Source: Erodium maritimum
Lineage: Eukaryota; Streptophyta; Magnoliopsida; Geraniales; Geraniaceae
NCBI GenBank assembly: GCA_963921825.1
Contig: OY997590.1
Coordinates: forward strand, 38,457,039-38,521,038
Direction: 5' to 3'
DNA: 64,000 nt
Part shown: positions 23,601 through 34,600 of the stretch, in pieces
Layout: the number at the start of each line of letters is the position of its first letter
How positions within the stretch are numbered: the first letter of the stretch is position 1
Translations under genes and position numbers: made by a program
The notes under the pieces: model-generated
The model's input: only the letters and a program-made list of their open reading frames with translations
Told to the model about the DNA's origin: nothing
Database searches by the model: none

Positions 23601-24402
23601 GACAGAATGTGCAGCTCTCTAGTCTATCAGTTCAGATTGATTGTAACTCACCAAGTATCATTGTCGATGCTTATTCTTCACGTTTGTATCATAAGAGTAA
23701 TAACAAACATTTTTTTTGTGATATGCAGGACCTCCGATCTAGGCCCTACTGGTAAGTAAAGTTGGCCTATCTTTTATCAAATCATTTAAAGCTTGGATCT
23801 TGAATTAATTATTTGCTTGTTACATCTCTTGGTGATGAGCAGGTCAGTTATCAGTTACTTGTCCTTATGACGTGTACTGTTTTGGGAAAGTGTTACTTGA
23901 GCTGGTAACAGGCAAGATAGGGATGAGCAAGTTAGATGATTCCAGTACAAGAGAGTGGCTGGACCAAGCACTGCAGTGTATCAGCATATATGACAAGGAG
24001 CTGGTAACTAAGATTGTGGATCCATCTCTTATGGTAGATGATGATCTACTAGAAGAGGTGTGGGCCATGGCGATTGTGGCGAAATCGTGCCTTAACCCCA
24101 AGCCTTCCAGGCGTCCCCTGATGAGATACATCCTGAAAGCACTTGAGAACCCTTTGAAAGTGGTGAGGGATGATAACTCCCACTCGGCCAGGCTAAGAAC
24201 AACTTCATCTAGGAGGTCCTGGAGTGCTGCTATTTTTGGCAGCTGGAGACAGAGTTCCTCAGAGAGCGCTAATGTCCTAAGACAACCAGGGAGAATAGGA
24301 TCTCTAAGGATCGAACACTCATCCTCAAATAAAAGGTTGTCCAGTGAGATTTTCCCCGAACCAGTGGAAATGCAGGACATAGAGAGGCAAGTTGAGCACT
24401 GA
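20679..24402 (+). CDS. LRR receptor-like pseudokinase (At2g16250-like)
   Basis: Four exons: 20679-22594, 23179-23304, 23729-23751 and 23843-24402, all with GT-AG introns and matching phase, giving 874 residues. Order of parts: signal peptide (1-24), LRR N-terminal cap with DPCSWEGVRC, about ten leucine-rich repeats (LTGNVPSTLG type), a transmembrane helix (~432-458) followed by RM, then a kinase-like domain from ~505. It should be a plasma-membrane receptor. The kinase looks inactive: the glycine loop is HGHSGDLYRG, the VIKK lysine is kept, the catalytic loop is HRDVQASSI (Lys and Asn of HRDxKxxN lost), the DFG position reads LGS, and no APE is seen. It therefore probably signals as a scaffold or co-receptor. 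The C-terminal tail is Ser/Arg-rich. I recognise the family from the Arabidopsis At2g16250 protein, recalled to be of similar length; its ligand is not known to me. Confidence 0.9.
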
Positions 24403-24780
24403 CTATGATCGACCCAAGTCCTAGAACCTCGACCACTTCCATAGCCTTTGATTTATTTGGTTGCATGCATATAATGAAAGAGTGAGAGGAAGCCTCCTAT
24501 TCGGATAGGTTGAGAGCTTGTTTATTGTGAAAACTCGCATTGAGTTTGAGTTATCTGAGTAATTGAAACTTTCTCATAGATGATTACTTGTGAAATATAA
24601 ATATTCATATCCATACTGATATTGTATGGAAGGTAAAACGGTAGATAGCACGTGAAGATGAATTAAAAAAACAGAGGTGGGGGTGACCAATCAATGAATA
24701 CTGTCTGTCATAACAGATGAAGGAGTACACTTTCCCTTGGGTCACATTTTAAAAGTGGTGTTTGGATTTGTTGAATAAAA
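24403..24780 (+). other. 3' UTR of the kinase gene and spacer before U1
   Basis: AT-rich with ATAATGAAAG near 24470 as a possible polyadenylation context. No other gene seen. Confidence 0.5.
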
Positions 24781-24791
24781 GTCCCACATCG
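24781..24791 (+). promoter_or_regulatory. Upstream sequence element (USE) of the U1 snRNA gene
   Basis: GTCCCACATCG is an exact match to the plant snRNA USE consensus RTCCCACATCG. It lies 33 bases before the TATA box, the spacing known to specify RNA polymerase II (Pol III genes have about ten bases less). Confidence 0.93.
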
Positions 24792-24824
24792 GTTAAATAG
24801 AAGTAAGGGAGTTGAAGAAGAGGA

Positions 24825-24831
24825 TATAAAG
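24825..24831 (+). promoter_or_regulatory. TATA box of the U1 snRNA gene
   Basis: TATAAAG starting 30 bases before the first U1 base, as in plant snRNA promoters. Confidence 0.9.
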
Positions 24832-24854
24832 AGAGATGAGATAGACCGTGGAAG

Positions 24855-25019
24855 GCACTTACCTGGACGGGGTCAATGGGCTATCAAGGAGACCCATGGC
24901 CTAGGGCCGTGACCTCCATTGCACTTGGGAGGGGTGCTGCCTTAAGGTCTGCCCAAGTGGCAGCTCCTACGTCATAATTTGTGCCAGCCGGGGGCCTGCG
25001 TTCGCGCGGCCCCTGACCC
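24855..25019 (+). ncRNA. U1: U1 spliceosomal snRNA
   Basis: About 165 bases recognisable along their length as plant U1. The 5' splice-site pairing stretch ACTTACCTG is intact (24857-24865), followed by GGACGGGGTC, GGCCTAGGG, GTGACCTCCATTGCACTT, AAGGTCTGCCCAAGTGG, the Sm site AATTTGT (24976-24982), and the terminal GCCTGCGTTCGCGCGGCCCC hairpin. U1 RNP pairs with the 5' splice site at the first step of spliceosome assembly. Two oddities: the usual first two bases AU are GC, and stem-loop I, the U1-70K site (family GAUCANGAAG), reads CTATCAAGGAGA. With a full USE/TATA promoter and a 3' box it looks like a real but divergent gene; a decaying copy is the alternative. Confidence 0.9.
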
Positions 25020-25033
25020 AACTCTCACTCTAA
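25019..25033 (+). terminator. snRNA 3'-end box
   Basis: CA, six bases, then ACTCTAA, one mismatch from the plant snRNA 3' box CA(N3-10)AGTNNAA, immediately after the U1 3' hairpin. It directs 3'-end formation in known plant U genes. Confidence 0.65.
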
Positions 25034-27819
25034 AGATTTTATGAACTTGGGCCCTGTAGAAAAATATTCAGAAAAATATTCCCTCCCTCTATTTAAATTA
25101 GGGGAAACTCCGTTACACACGGTTTTTTTTGACTTTCATTATCACATCATAACTGTTAACTTCATAATTGTCACTTTGTATCCCAATAATTGTTTTTTTT
25201 TTGCAGAGAATAACGGTAATTTATTTAAGGAGCAACGGTAAATTGACGTTTTTTTACCGTTGATGTCTACAAAATGATACACAATTACCGGTATTATGTG
25301 ACAGTTTTCGTTAGTCTTCCGTTCTATTCTGAAAAAAGTTCAACTAACATGTTAGTCTGTGAAAACCATAGTCAAAGAACTGGTATTTCATGGAGAAGCC
25401 CCTTTAAATTACAAGTTTACCAGCAGTTTTGAGATGGTCTCGAGACTTCTAAGTATTGTAATCGGAAGTTCAACTTATGTATCAGGTAGGCTCAACGGGA
25501 AGGATCTGTGTATTACTAGGGAGTTGTTACTGAGTATGCTGATCTCTCAAGGACAGGTACTGGGACATCTGTACATTCATGTGGAGTACTGCCGGTTCAT
25601 GGTGGTTAAGTTTAACCATAGATTGATTAGGATGTGTCAAAGGTATGGGAGCATTATGGATGCTCGAAATATAGAGACTAGTATGCTTGAGACCAATGCT
25701 ACAATTACAATGGGTAACTTTTGAGAGAAACTCACGCTTCTCTAGAAACTACCTTTTTAAACCCAAATCTTTGTAGTCCGATTCTCCTTTTCACCGTCAT
25801 CAGTGATAGTCACAGCTTCGACCATGACAGTCATCGGTGAAACCTCTCTTTTCGTCCCTCTCTCTTCTGGCGCTGAGATGAGGCTTGCTTGTTCTTCCTC
25901 CTCGTCGACCTGACCTTCTATTTGACCGTGGGACTTCCTTTCCTTCCTCCTTGTTGAGATATTTGCAGATCGAGACTCGTGGGCGTTAGGGCGGTTGTTG
26001 GCTGGTGGCGTTTAGGACATTTCTTTTGTAGATCTGGTCTTCTGAGGCGGTCAAATCTACGTTTTTGGTGGCGTTTGTGACTCCTAAGGTAGCTGGACTT
26101 AGCCTTTTCTTTCTTGAAGATATGAGGTAAGGCTTCTCATCTCCTCCCTATTATGTTTGGTTTTCTTCTCCCCCTGCCTTACTACTTTTTCGACTGGTTT
26201 TCTTGTGCCCCCGTTCACGTTTGTGACTCAGAATTGTCGGTTTGGGGTTGGCCATCGGCGAAGCCATGGGGTTTTTGCCCTAGAAATCCGATTGTTCTAG
26301 TATGGTTTGGCTCGGTGGGCTTCGATGGGTTTCCATCGGAGAGGTCTCAGCCGTTCGTGGTCTTGTCCCCGACATTTTAAGACCTCGGTTCCAATTCTAG
26401 GGTGGGGTTTTTGTTGAGATGGAGTCGATCTTAATCCTTCATAGTTTAGGGATGAGGTGCTTTGGGGTGTTGGAGGCTGCTGTTTTTTTCCTATGCCTAA
26501 TGGTGGGAAAATATGGTACTCGACATTCATTTTACTGGGCTAAATGGTGGACAAATCTAGTTTTTAGAACTTTTGTGTTTTTCTAGTTTGTATTTATATC
26601 TTCTTGTTCTTGTTTATCCTTGGTTAGGTTGTGGTTCTGTTGCAAACCCGTGGTTGGGTTCTGGTTTGGTTTGGTTCAGTTCTTCCTCGGTTTGTTGAGA
26701 GGTTCCTATTAGAGTGGAATGCTCTATTACTGTATGTTCTACCCTTACTCTTCACTTCAAAAAGCTGGTTTTATAATATGTCTTTGCTGATCTAAAAAAA
26801 TCTTGAGTTATTTCAATTCTGAAATTGTTTTAATAGGCTATATATGTGAAGTTGATATAACGTGTACCTTGACATTTGGAACAGAGAAATTTATGGTCAT
26901 CACCAAATGGGCATCTAGCTAATGCCTGAGCTGATTTTTACACAATCAAGTAGTGTATAGAAATTCGCAGTTGATAATTATGGTTAGTTTTACATGTTTG
27001 TACAAAGTTTTCAATGTCATTTACTTTCCGTTACTAATGTAATTTCTGATTCCTTTCCGATATACCTTTTCCCGATTACCTTCTCATGTCGGTTCATCTG
27101 CCTAAAGCAACTCTATTGGTAAACGTCTCTATTAAGGTATTTTCTTATTCCCCTTTGTTTTCAAATTTGGTCGTATACTTTTGTTCGCGTTTAATTAATC
27201 AATATATTAGTTTCAAAAACTTCTTTCTTTTGTAAGTTCTGCATATTGTGGGGGAATAGCCCTAACATGATACAGAACATAAGGGTATTAGACCCATTTC
27301 TTGAGGGAGAAACTGAAAATAAGATAATCTTAGGACAATATCAAGTGAGTCTATTAAACTATGGAAAATATCATATTAGGTACCTTAACTAAACGCGAAT
27401 TGCACATAACTAATCTTAATTGAAAAACTTGTTTGAGAGGTTATCCTTTCAAAAGTTTCACGTTAGTCTTTTTCGTTTTTGGATGAAAATTTGTCATGTG
27501 CTCTATACTCAATTTTGTCAAAAAATGAAGAAAAAAAATTGTTAGTGCCTTTATTTCAGACCCTAAATTTATCTCCTGTCACCTAACCCTGAATCTATAT
27601 TTTCTTTCATTTCTCCTTCTCCCATCAACCCCGTTAGTTGAGGCTAATTACTGATCTTGATTCTGATTCATATCCTTTTAAGACTGATTGCTTTTAGGCA
27701 ATTCCTTTGTAGGCATAGTCTTGTTAATATCCATAACCATAATCCTAGACTTAAACTATTCACGGTCTATTCTCGGTCCAATTAAGTGGAAATTGGGAAA
27801 GTTAATGGCAATTAGACCC
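25034..27819. other. Decayed sequence, no gene recognised
   Basis: A 121-codon plus-strand frame at 25359-25724 has no domain I recognise. 25741-26760 begins CT-rich with Arg/Ser-coding-like frames and passes into GGTTGGGTTCTGGTTTGG-type G/T-rich sequence, resembling the 16625-17815 retroposon-like stretch in composition but not provably related. 26761-27819 is AT-rich with no support for any feature. Confidence 0.45.
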
Positions 27820-29515
27820 TAAGTAGCGTGAGAGGCTACTTGGATCAAAGAATATTGATTCCAAGAAAGAAAGAATCAGGCGGGTCATGAATGAGCATGA
27901 TTCTCGAAGTTAATAAGAATATCAGTTCCAACCAAAATGTTAGTTCTATAAGAACTACCAGAGGTGGTTCCAGAAGAACCACCATAAGCGGTTCCAGAAG
28001 AACCAATCGGCTCAGAAGTGCCAAAAGGCTCTAATACTCCTGAAGAGTTGCAAGAGAAAAGAAATGAGAAAATTCATATAAATTACTCATATATAAAAGA
28101 AATCATGGAATCGAAAATCGGATTCCATTGATAAGGGCATTATTATTACCATGATTGAAATGGTAGATGATTTTGACATTGACCCACGTGGTGTTGACTA
28201 ATGTCATTTAAAAACATGTTTGGCCAATACGAGAAAATGTCAATCCAGAAGAATTGACTTATTGGCATAATGTCCAATGTTCAAAATCATGATCAAAACA
28301 TCTAAGGATGTTTTACCAGCTGGATATAAATGAATGAGAAAACAAATATGCTGAATATAAAGCACACCTTATATTCTCAAATGACTTAAAGCCAACTTTT
28401 GATAAAGTTGTGCTGTGTGATAACCATGGTATATTTGATAGATGTATCCACTGCTAATAGTACTTTGAGTGCCAACATTTATAAAAGTCCGCGAAGGACT
28501 TGCATTGCCTGAAGCATTGCAATTTGCCTGAAGCAAAACCCATGCATTGCCTGAAGCATTTCCATTTGTCTGAAGCAAATCCCTTGAAATTTAAATTGCC
28601 AGAAGCAATTCCATTCCCCAGGGGATTTAAGAATATCTAGAGAAATGACTCTCTGAAGGGTTTTATTTGCATGAGGCAATGAGACATGGTACGAGAAAAC
28701 ATACACTCAATAAGCAGTGTGGGTCGATAATATGGACTCTTTAAGATGTCCTTGAAACTATAGTATGTCTAAAGAAATACTTTCAAATGAAAGCTTTTGA
28801 TGATGAAGTATTGTCTCGGCTTGAAGATCGAGCATACTTCAAATGGATCCATAAATATACATATGTTAAGAAACGCCTAAAGCGTGTTCGGCTTGGTATT
28901 CAAACGATTAATCGATATTTAGATCTTGTAGAGGATCTCATTTCTCAAATAAATGAAAAGATATTTGGTCCTAAAGTACCATATCTAAATTTGAGACGTA
29001 TAATGTACAAGGCATGACAAAAAAATTTTGTAGTAAATATGCTAGCCAATTTTGAGCTCAGAAGCGCATTACCGGTTTTGAGTTAGAAGCATATCTGCAA
29101 AGCATGTCTCGGGGCAATTATAGGTTGGGAAGACAGTTTCTCAGTGTTTAGTGTTTTGGTTGCAACCACTAGCTGCTCAGAATTCCTTTTATCATGAACT
29201 CCATAAGAGTCATGAGATTGACGTCAATAGGAATCACGTAGTGAAAATCCTACAGGTTTGATTCACTGAAATTTGGGCAACATTAGTTTTGGGAAAGCCA
29301 GATAATATGAGTCGACTTCGCAAGCAACCGAGATTACTCAGTCGGTTCTCTGGGCAACGACAGTCAGGGGGCGTATGTTTCCGTGCGCTGTACTCTTTTT
29401 CCCTTATTCAAGTTTTGTCCCACGAGGTTTTGCTTGAAAGGTTTTTAACGAGGCAACTGTTATGCATGTCCAGCTCACCAGAAGTGAGTGAATGGAAGAA
29501 ACACTCTACTCAATA
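27820..29515 (+). mobile_element. Ty1/copia remnant, left part (split by the gypsy element)
   Basis: Decayed plus-strand copia sequence: a Lys-rich, Ser/Glu-rich linker, a segment resembling the integrase-to-RT junction (sequences like the family's TSKDVIPVGYKW near 28290), then repeats of TTGCCTGAAGCA at 28498-28590 that fall where copia proteins carry an LPEA-type linker before the SLYGLKQ region. It ends with the copia 3' phrase TTTTGTCCCACGAGGTTTTG and GGTTTTTAACGAGGCAAC near 29410-29460. Heavily broken. It is interrupted at 29516-29520 (TGACT) by the gypsy element and resumes after 40039. No 5' LTR was found. Confidence 0.6.
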
Positions 29516-29520
29516 TGACT

Positions 29521-31774
29521 TGTAAAACCCCACTTGTCTCTAAAGGGTATTACTTTGAAAAAAAATGAAACGATGGAGTAGGAATTTGCAACAAGTGTTG
29601 TTGAAAAGAAAAATATAAAAAAAAGGAAAAGAGAGGATGGACTAAACTCGGATTGGGTCGAGCCAGTCACGACCCATACGCGCGCGCACACCCAACCCGG
29701 CCCAAGGGCCTTGTACCCCAAACCCTAGCATCAAAACCTCTCCCTCGCCGCTTCAGCTTCAGTTATGTGCACGAACCCCGAGGACGAGCTCTCTCTCCTC
29801 TCGCCCGAATTCTCTTTCGCTCCTCCTCCGTCTTCTCGTCTCGCCGTCGCCGAAGACGTTCTCCACCTCCACCTTTTCTCCTTCTTCTCCGCTCGCACCC
29901 TGAAACCCCCTCTCTCCTCTCTTCGTTCCTCTTCGATTCGACCAAAACCAGGAACGCCGGCGTTGATTCGAACCTCGTCGTACCCTCATCGTGAAACCCC
30001 GTAACAGTAAGCTCTCGTCCAGACCAAAACTCGTCTTTCTCCGTCTTCGTCTTCCCGAAACTCGATCTCTCACGAGCGTTTGGTGGCCGAGTTTGGTCTG
30101 GTGAGGTTCGCCGGAACCCTCGACGCCAGATCTGAGATCTACGCGCCACCGAGCTCCCTACGGCGTCAGGACTGGCCGGAGAAGCTCCTACCACGCTGCC
30201 AGCGACCTTCCCCGACTCTTCCCGAGAGTCTGACGCCTCTACGCCATCGAGAATCACACTGGGGTGCCGCTGCCATCGCTGGATTCTTACCGGAACCCTA
30301 CCCGTCTCAGATCTGGACACGAGCTCGGGCCTGGGCCAAAGCGAGACAGGTTGGGCTTGAACTTGGGCTCGAGCTGGGCCTCGGCCTGGATCTGGCTGGG
30401 CTTGGGTCCGGGTCCTGTATCGGATCTGGATCCGGGTCTGGGCCGGGTTCGGGTCGGGCTCGGATCAGGACCGGGTCTGAGGCTGGACCGGGTCTCGACC
30501 GGGTTTGGACTCGGATCCGGGTCGGATCCGGGTCATAGAATTAATTAATTAATTAATTTGACTTAAAATTGGTAATTTAAAGAAGTTTAAGACGTTCCGA
30601 GGATTTTGGACACTTGAGAACTGATTGGACCGTTTATCTGTTAAACCCAAACTGGACCTTGCTCGAGAACTTGGCCTTCGCCCGAGAAGACGGAGTTGGC
30701 CCGGTCGTCAGCAGCTAGGAGTATTATTAGCGGAAGACCACAAGGTAGGGAAAGTACTAAACTCCTCGTGCAATTTAATACTTAGTATGCCTATTAGGTT
30801 AATAAAATCGGAAAGGTCCTAGATTGCATATAGGATGCGAATAACTAGAATAATCGTCTAAAAATTACTAATAACCGGACGTGTCTAGTATGCATGCGTA
30901 GAATGTGAATAACTAGTTCTCGCTTTCAATACTTGGGAAATTGTCGTGCTGGTAGAAAGGCCGAGATGAGCCATAGGATTGGTTGTGTTTGCCTCACATG
31001 CATTGCTTGCTTAGTCTTCAGGATAAATCAAGAGTCTAATGAAACTAGCTAAATCGTATGCTTGAATGATTGAATGAATGCTTGAATGATTGGATGCTTG
31101 AATGATTGAATGATTGAATGGATGCTTGAATGATTGAATGGATGATCGAGTGTAATAGATTGTGCCAAATGGTACGATCGGGTGATCGATGGACCGATGG
31201 ATCGTGATTGGTAAGTATAACGGTAAGTGTAAAGGTATATGGATATCTTTGGTGTGTCGTGATGAAATCGTGATTTGCTAAGTATTGGTTGTGGACCCTG
31301 CGGGGCATTGGTTAGTTGATCCTGCGGGATATTGGTTGTGGACCTTGCGGGGCATTGGTTAGTTGATCCTGCAGGACATTGGTTATTGGACCCTGCAGGG
31401 CATTGGTTATCGGACCCTGCGGAGCATTGGGTTATTGACCATGCGGGGAAATTAGATGGTTTACCCTGCGGGTAATGGTTACTTGTTGATTCACCCAAGT
31501 GTATGCGTCCTGCGGGAGCATTACCTTGGTTCCCGATGACATATGGTCCTTTGGGGGCATTTCCGAGAATCCCGACGATAGGTGTCCCTCAGGGATATTA
31601 CCGGTAGCCCGATGTATGTGCCTCCTCTGGACCGAGGGAAAATTTGACATGACACCAGTGCTCTTGTGGATCGGAGTATGGGATCCGATATGACACAAGA
31701 ACCTATTCGTGGATCGGAGTATTGAGGCTTCGAGCTGTTGGTGTGATATTTACTTGCTCCCCTTCTAGTGGTAG
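29521..31774 (+). repeat. 5' LTR, part matching the 3' LTR
   Basis: Begins TGTAAAACCCCACTTGTCTC like 37270. Contains a G-rich stretch of GGATCCGGGTC-like units (30340-30540), a GAATGATTGAATGCTT-type minisatellite (31060-31145) and repeats of GACCCTGCGGGGCATTGGTT (31285-31480), all also present in the 3' LTR with different copy number. Confidence 0.85.
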
Positions 31775-33311
31775 AGTTAGGTGGTCTAAGTTGTGGTACT
31801 CAGTGACCAAGATCTGATGCGTAGAGTTGGAACGACACAAGTCTTGATTGTTTCAATGTTTGTTCAAGTTTGAACCCTTTATATTACAATGATTCCATTG
31901 ATTGATTGATATCCTTTCCCTATTGACTATAAGTTACAGTGATCGGTGAAGCCGAACGGTTGAGATCGGGATTGGATTAACGAGCATTGATTGACCCGTT
32001 CTAAATTGGATGTTGAGTAAACCGTTTGTTAAGTATGTTGGTGAGCTTGGTTGCTAGTATGAGTTGTGTGTTGTGCCCTGTCGGAAATTGAGTGCCTTTG
32101 CTGTTTACTTACCGAACGGTATGTTGGTTCGTTGTGTTTATATTGTTACTTATCCCGATGCTTCGTGACCCGGGAAACCTAGACCGAGAGATATTCCGGT
32201 ATGGTGCGTTACCGTCTTATCCGATGCTCCGTGATCCGGAAAGACTGTTTTCATCCCGATGCTACGTGATATTATTGTCTTATCCGATGCTTCGTGATCC
32301 GGAAAGACTATTTCCACCCGATACTTCGTGATATTATTGTCCTTCCCGATGCTTCGTGTTCCAGAAGGACTGGTTACACCCCGATGCTTCGTGTTCCGGA
32401 AAGATTGAGACCGACGGTCGTTCCGGCACCATACTTTACTGTATTATTTTGATGCTGCGTGTTCTGGAGTGATGAAGTGTTAGTTGTGAAATTGTTGATT
32501 GTGTTACCCCCTTGGTTGGTCGTTACTTGATTGGTAAACTTGAAGTATTGATTTGTTTAAGTGTTGACCGATATTCGAGAATTAAAGTTGAAAGTTTGAC
32601 CCGAAAGGGGGGTTAATCAAGTAAAGAGTAGAACCCGAGTGGAATTGGCAGCATCTTACTATTATGTGTAACTTTGCTGGTTGTGGGAACCCTGTGTGCT
32701 GGTTTTCACCTGACTTGGATTGTTAAGATGTCCCGCTTAAGCGGATGGTTAGTGAAAATACGAATAGGTCATGCCGAAATTTCTGTAGAACTGAAGTGTT
32801 TGCACTATCACGGGTTGACTCGGGGGCGCCACTGTAGTCGAGCGTGATAGGGAGATGTCAAGTGGTTACAACGAGATTCGGGGACGCCTGAATCAGGTTG
32901 TAACGACGCGAGATCAACATGAATGTGGTAAGAGAAAAGTAAAGTGTTGAGATTTACAAAAAGAGTTGAGACTCATGAGAAAGAAATTAAGGATATAAAT
33001 TGTGGAATTGTTGTGTTATGACTTGAACCCCACGTGATGGGAAGATACCCGACCGAGACGTCTACCGGTCTGGTATGTTGATTGTGTGATTATTGAAATT
33101 GTGCCTCCTGTGGGAGTTGGGTGAATGACTTGCTTGATTGCATTACTTGCTTGATGTTGTGAGACGCACAAGGTGCGGACTTCTTTGTCCATATAAATAT
33201 TATATATGACTATACTACGTACTATCGATCCAAGTAGGATCAATTTAAAACGCATGAGAACGTCCCTTTATGATAAATCGAACCACTTGAGTTAAATTAA
33301 AATATGAACTT
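31775..33311 (+). other. Region between the LTR match and gag
   Basis: About 1.5 kb with no counterpart in the 3' LTR. It includes a minisatellite of CCCGATGCTTCGTGATCCGG units (32150-32410). It may be part of an original longer LTR, the leader, or sequence gained by recombination. No gene seen. Confidence 0.5.
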
Positions 33312-34600
33312 ATACGTTATAAATGCAGCGAGTGCACGACATGCCCCGTGTTTACATCCCGAGAGGGACCAGGAGCCGCCCAACTGTAAGGCAGAGCCAA
33401 ACACCAGTTGGGGGGGCAGGCAGGGGCAGCGAGTGCCCAGGGTGCTATTTCTACAGAGCACCAGAGTTTTGAGGGTGGATCGTCAGGGCTACCACCTAGA
33501 GTTCCTCCAGTCGCAGAGTCGACTCAGGCGGCCCCTCTAGAAGAGGTGGTTCGCGCAGTGCTAGCAGCGATCAACGCTCAGTAGGAGACTGCAGCGCCGG
33601 CACCAGAGACCGTGCCCACGGCTACCACAACCTATATTGAAAGGCCAAACCATTTTGACAGCTTTACGGCCCAGACACACAGAGATTTTCGCAAGCTGGA
33701 CACATCAGTCTACTCTGGGAGTTCAGACCCCGAGGATGTCGCAGGTTGGTTGGAACAGATTAACCGCGATCTGGATACGTTTGAGGTATTTGATAGTCGT
33801 TTGAGAGTATCTTTCACGACCTTTCAGCTTGAAGGAGAAGCATACTATTGATGGAAGCATGTGCGGACCAGGGTTGGAGATGACTTTCAGCTGTTCAGCA
33901 GATCGTTCTTGGAACAGTACTTTCCCCCGATCTGTTCGAGATGACCGACACCAGCAACTTTTGGATATGCAGCAGAGAGGGATGACCTTCTCTGAGTATG
34001 AGGCGAGGTTCACCTCCCTGTCTCGCTTCGCGCCCGAGATGGTGCAGCCCGAGGAGAGCCGCTGCAGGCGTTTCGAGAGAGGACTCATCCCGTCTATCGC
34101 GGATCGAGTTGTTGCCTTCAGGATGAGGATTTTTCTGTACTAGTGGACCAGGCACTAGCCGTTGAAATGCATTTTCGGGAAACTGCCAGAGCGCGGAAGA
34201 CCAGAGCGAGGCCGAGTGGCTTCCTGAGGCCGTCAGATAGTCGCGATCCTAGGAGGCAGAGGACCTCAGGATTGTTTTAGCCACAGACCCAGTCCGGTGG
34301 GACACGACGGGTTGGGGCAGTAGCGTCTATTGGACCTGCCCTGGTGGCACAGTTTTGTCCTTCGTGCAGACAGTTGGGACATCTAGGCCGGGACTGCCCA
34401 TTGAGTGGTGGATCAGCAGACCGTTTTGCAGGCAGTCCGGCGAGAGATGAAGAGAGACCGCGTCCAGATGAGAGGACATGTTATCACTGCGGCAGATCGG
34501 GACACATCTCCACCGTGTGTCCTGACTGATTTTAGAGAGGACCCGTACAATGACCACAACAACAGATTCTTCCACCACCACAGAGAGGAGGACCTCAGAC
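33312..34600 (+). pseudogene. Gag region of the second gypsy element (broken)
   Basis: Contains recognisable gag segments: FRKLDTSVYSGSSDPEDVAGWLEQ-type capsid start (33612-33851), FTSLSRFAPEMV (near 34020), and two zinc knuckles, FCPSCRQLGHLGRDCP and CYHCGRSGHISTVCPD (34344-34529). RFAPEMV and the SRDPRRQRT block match the gag at 890-2245, so the two elements are related. Several breaks. No protease or pol follows. Confidence 0.8.

Noticed and set aside
24769-24800. GTCCCACATCGG as the start of an LTR (many plant LTRs have a similar phrase)
   Set aside because: The spacing to the TATA box and to U1 fits the snRNA promoter exactly, and no LTR end is found.
28498-28590. TTGCCTGAAGCA repeats as a regulatory array
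   Set aside because: They lie where copia proteins carry a Pro/Glu linker before the RT core, and are better explained as decayed copia coding sequence.
28787-29017. 76-codon frame as a small gene
   Set aside because: Lies within decayed copia sequence, lacks promoter or conserved domain.
31060-31480. Evenly spaced repeats that look like a CRISPR array
   Set aside because: They are imperfect head-to-tail minisatellites without unique spacers, inside a plant LTR, and are repeated in the other LTR.
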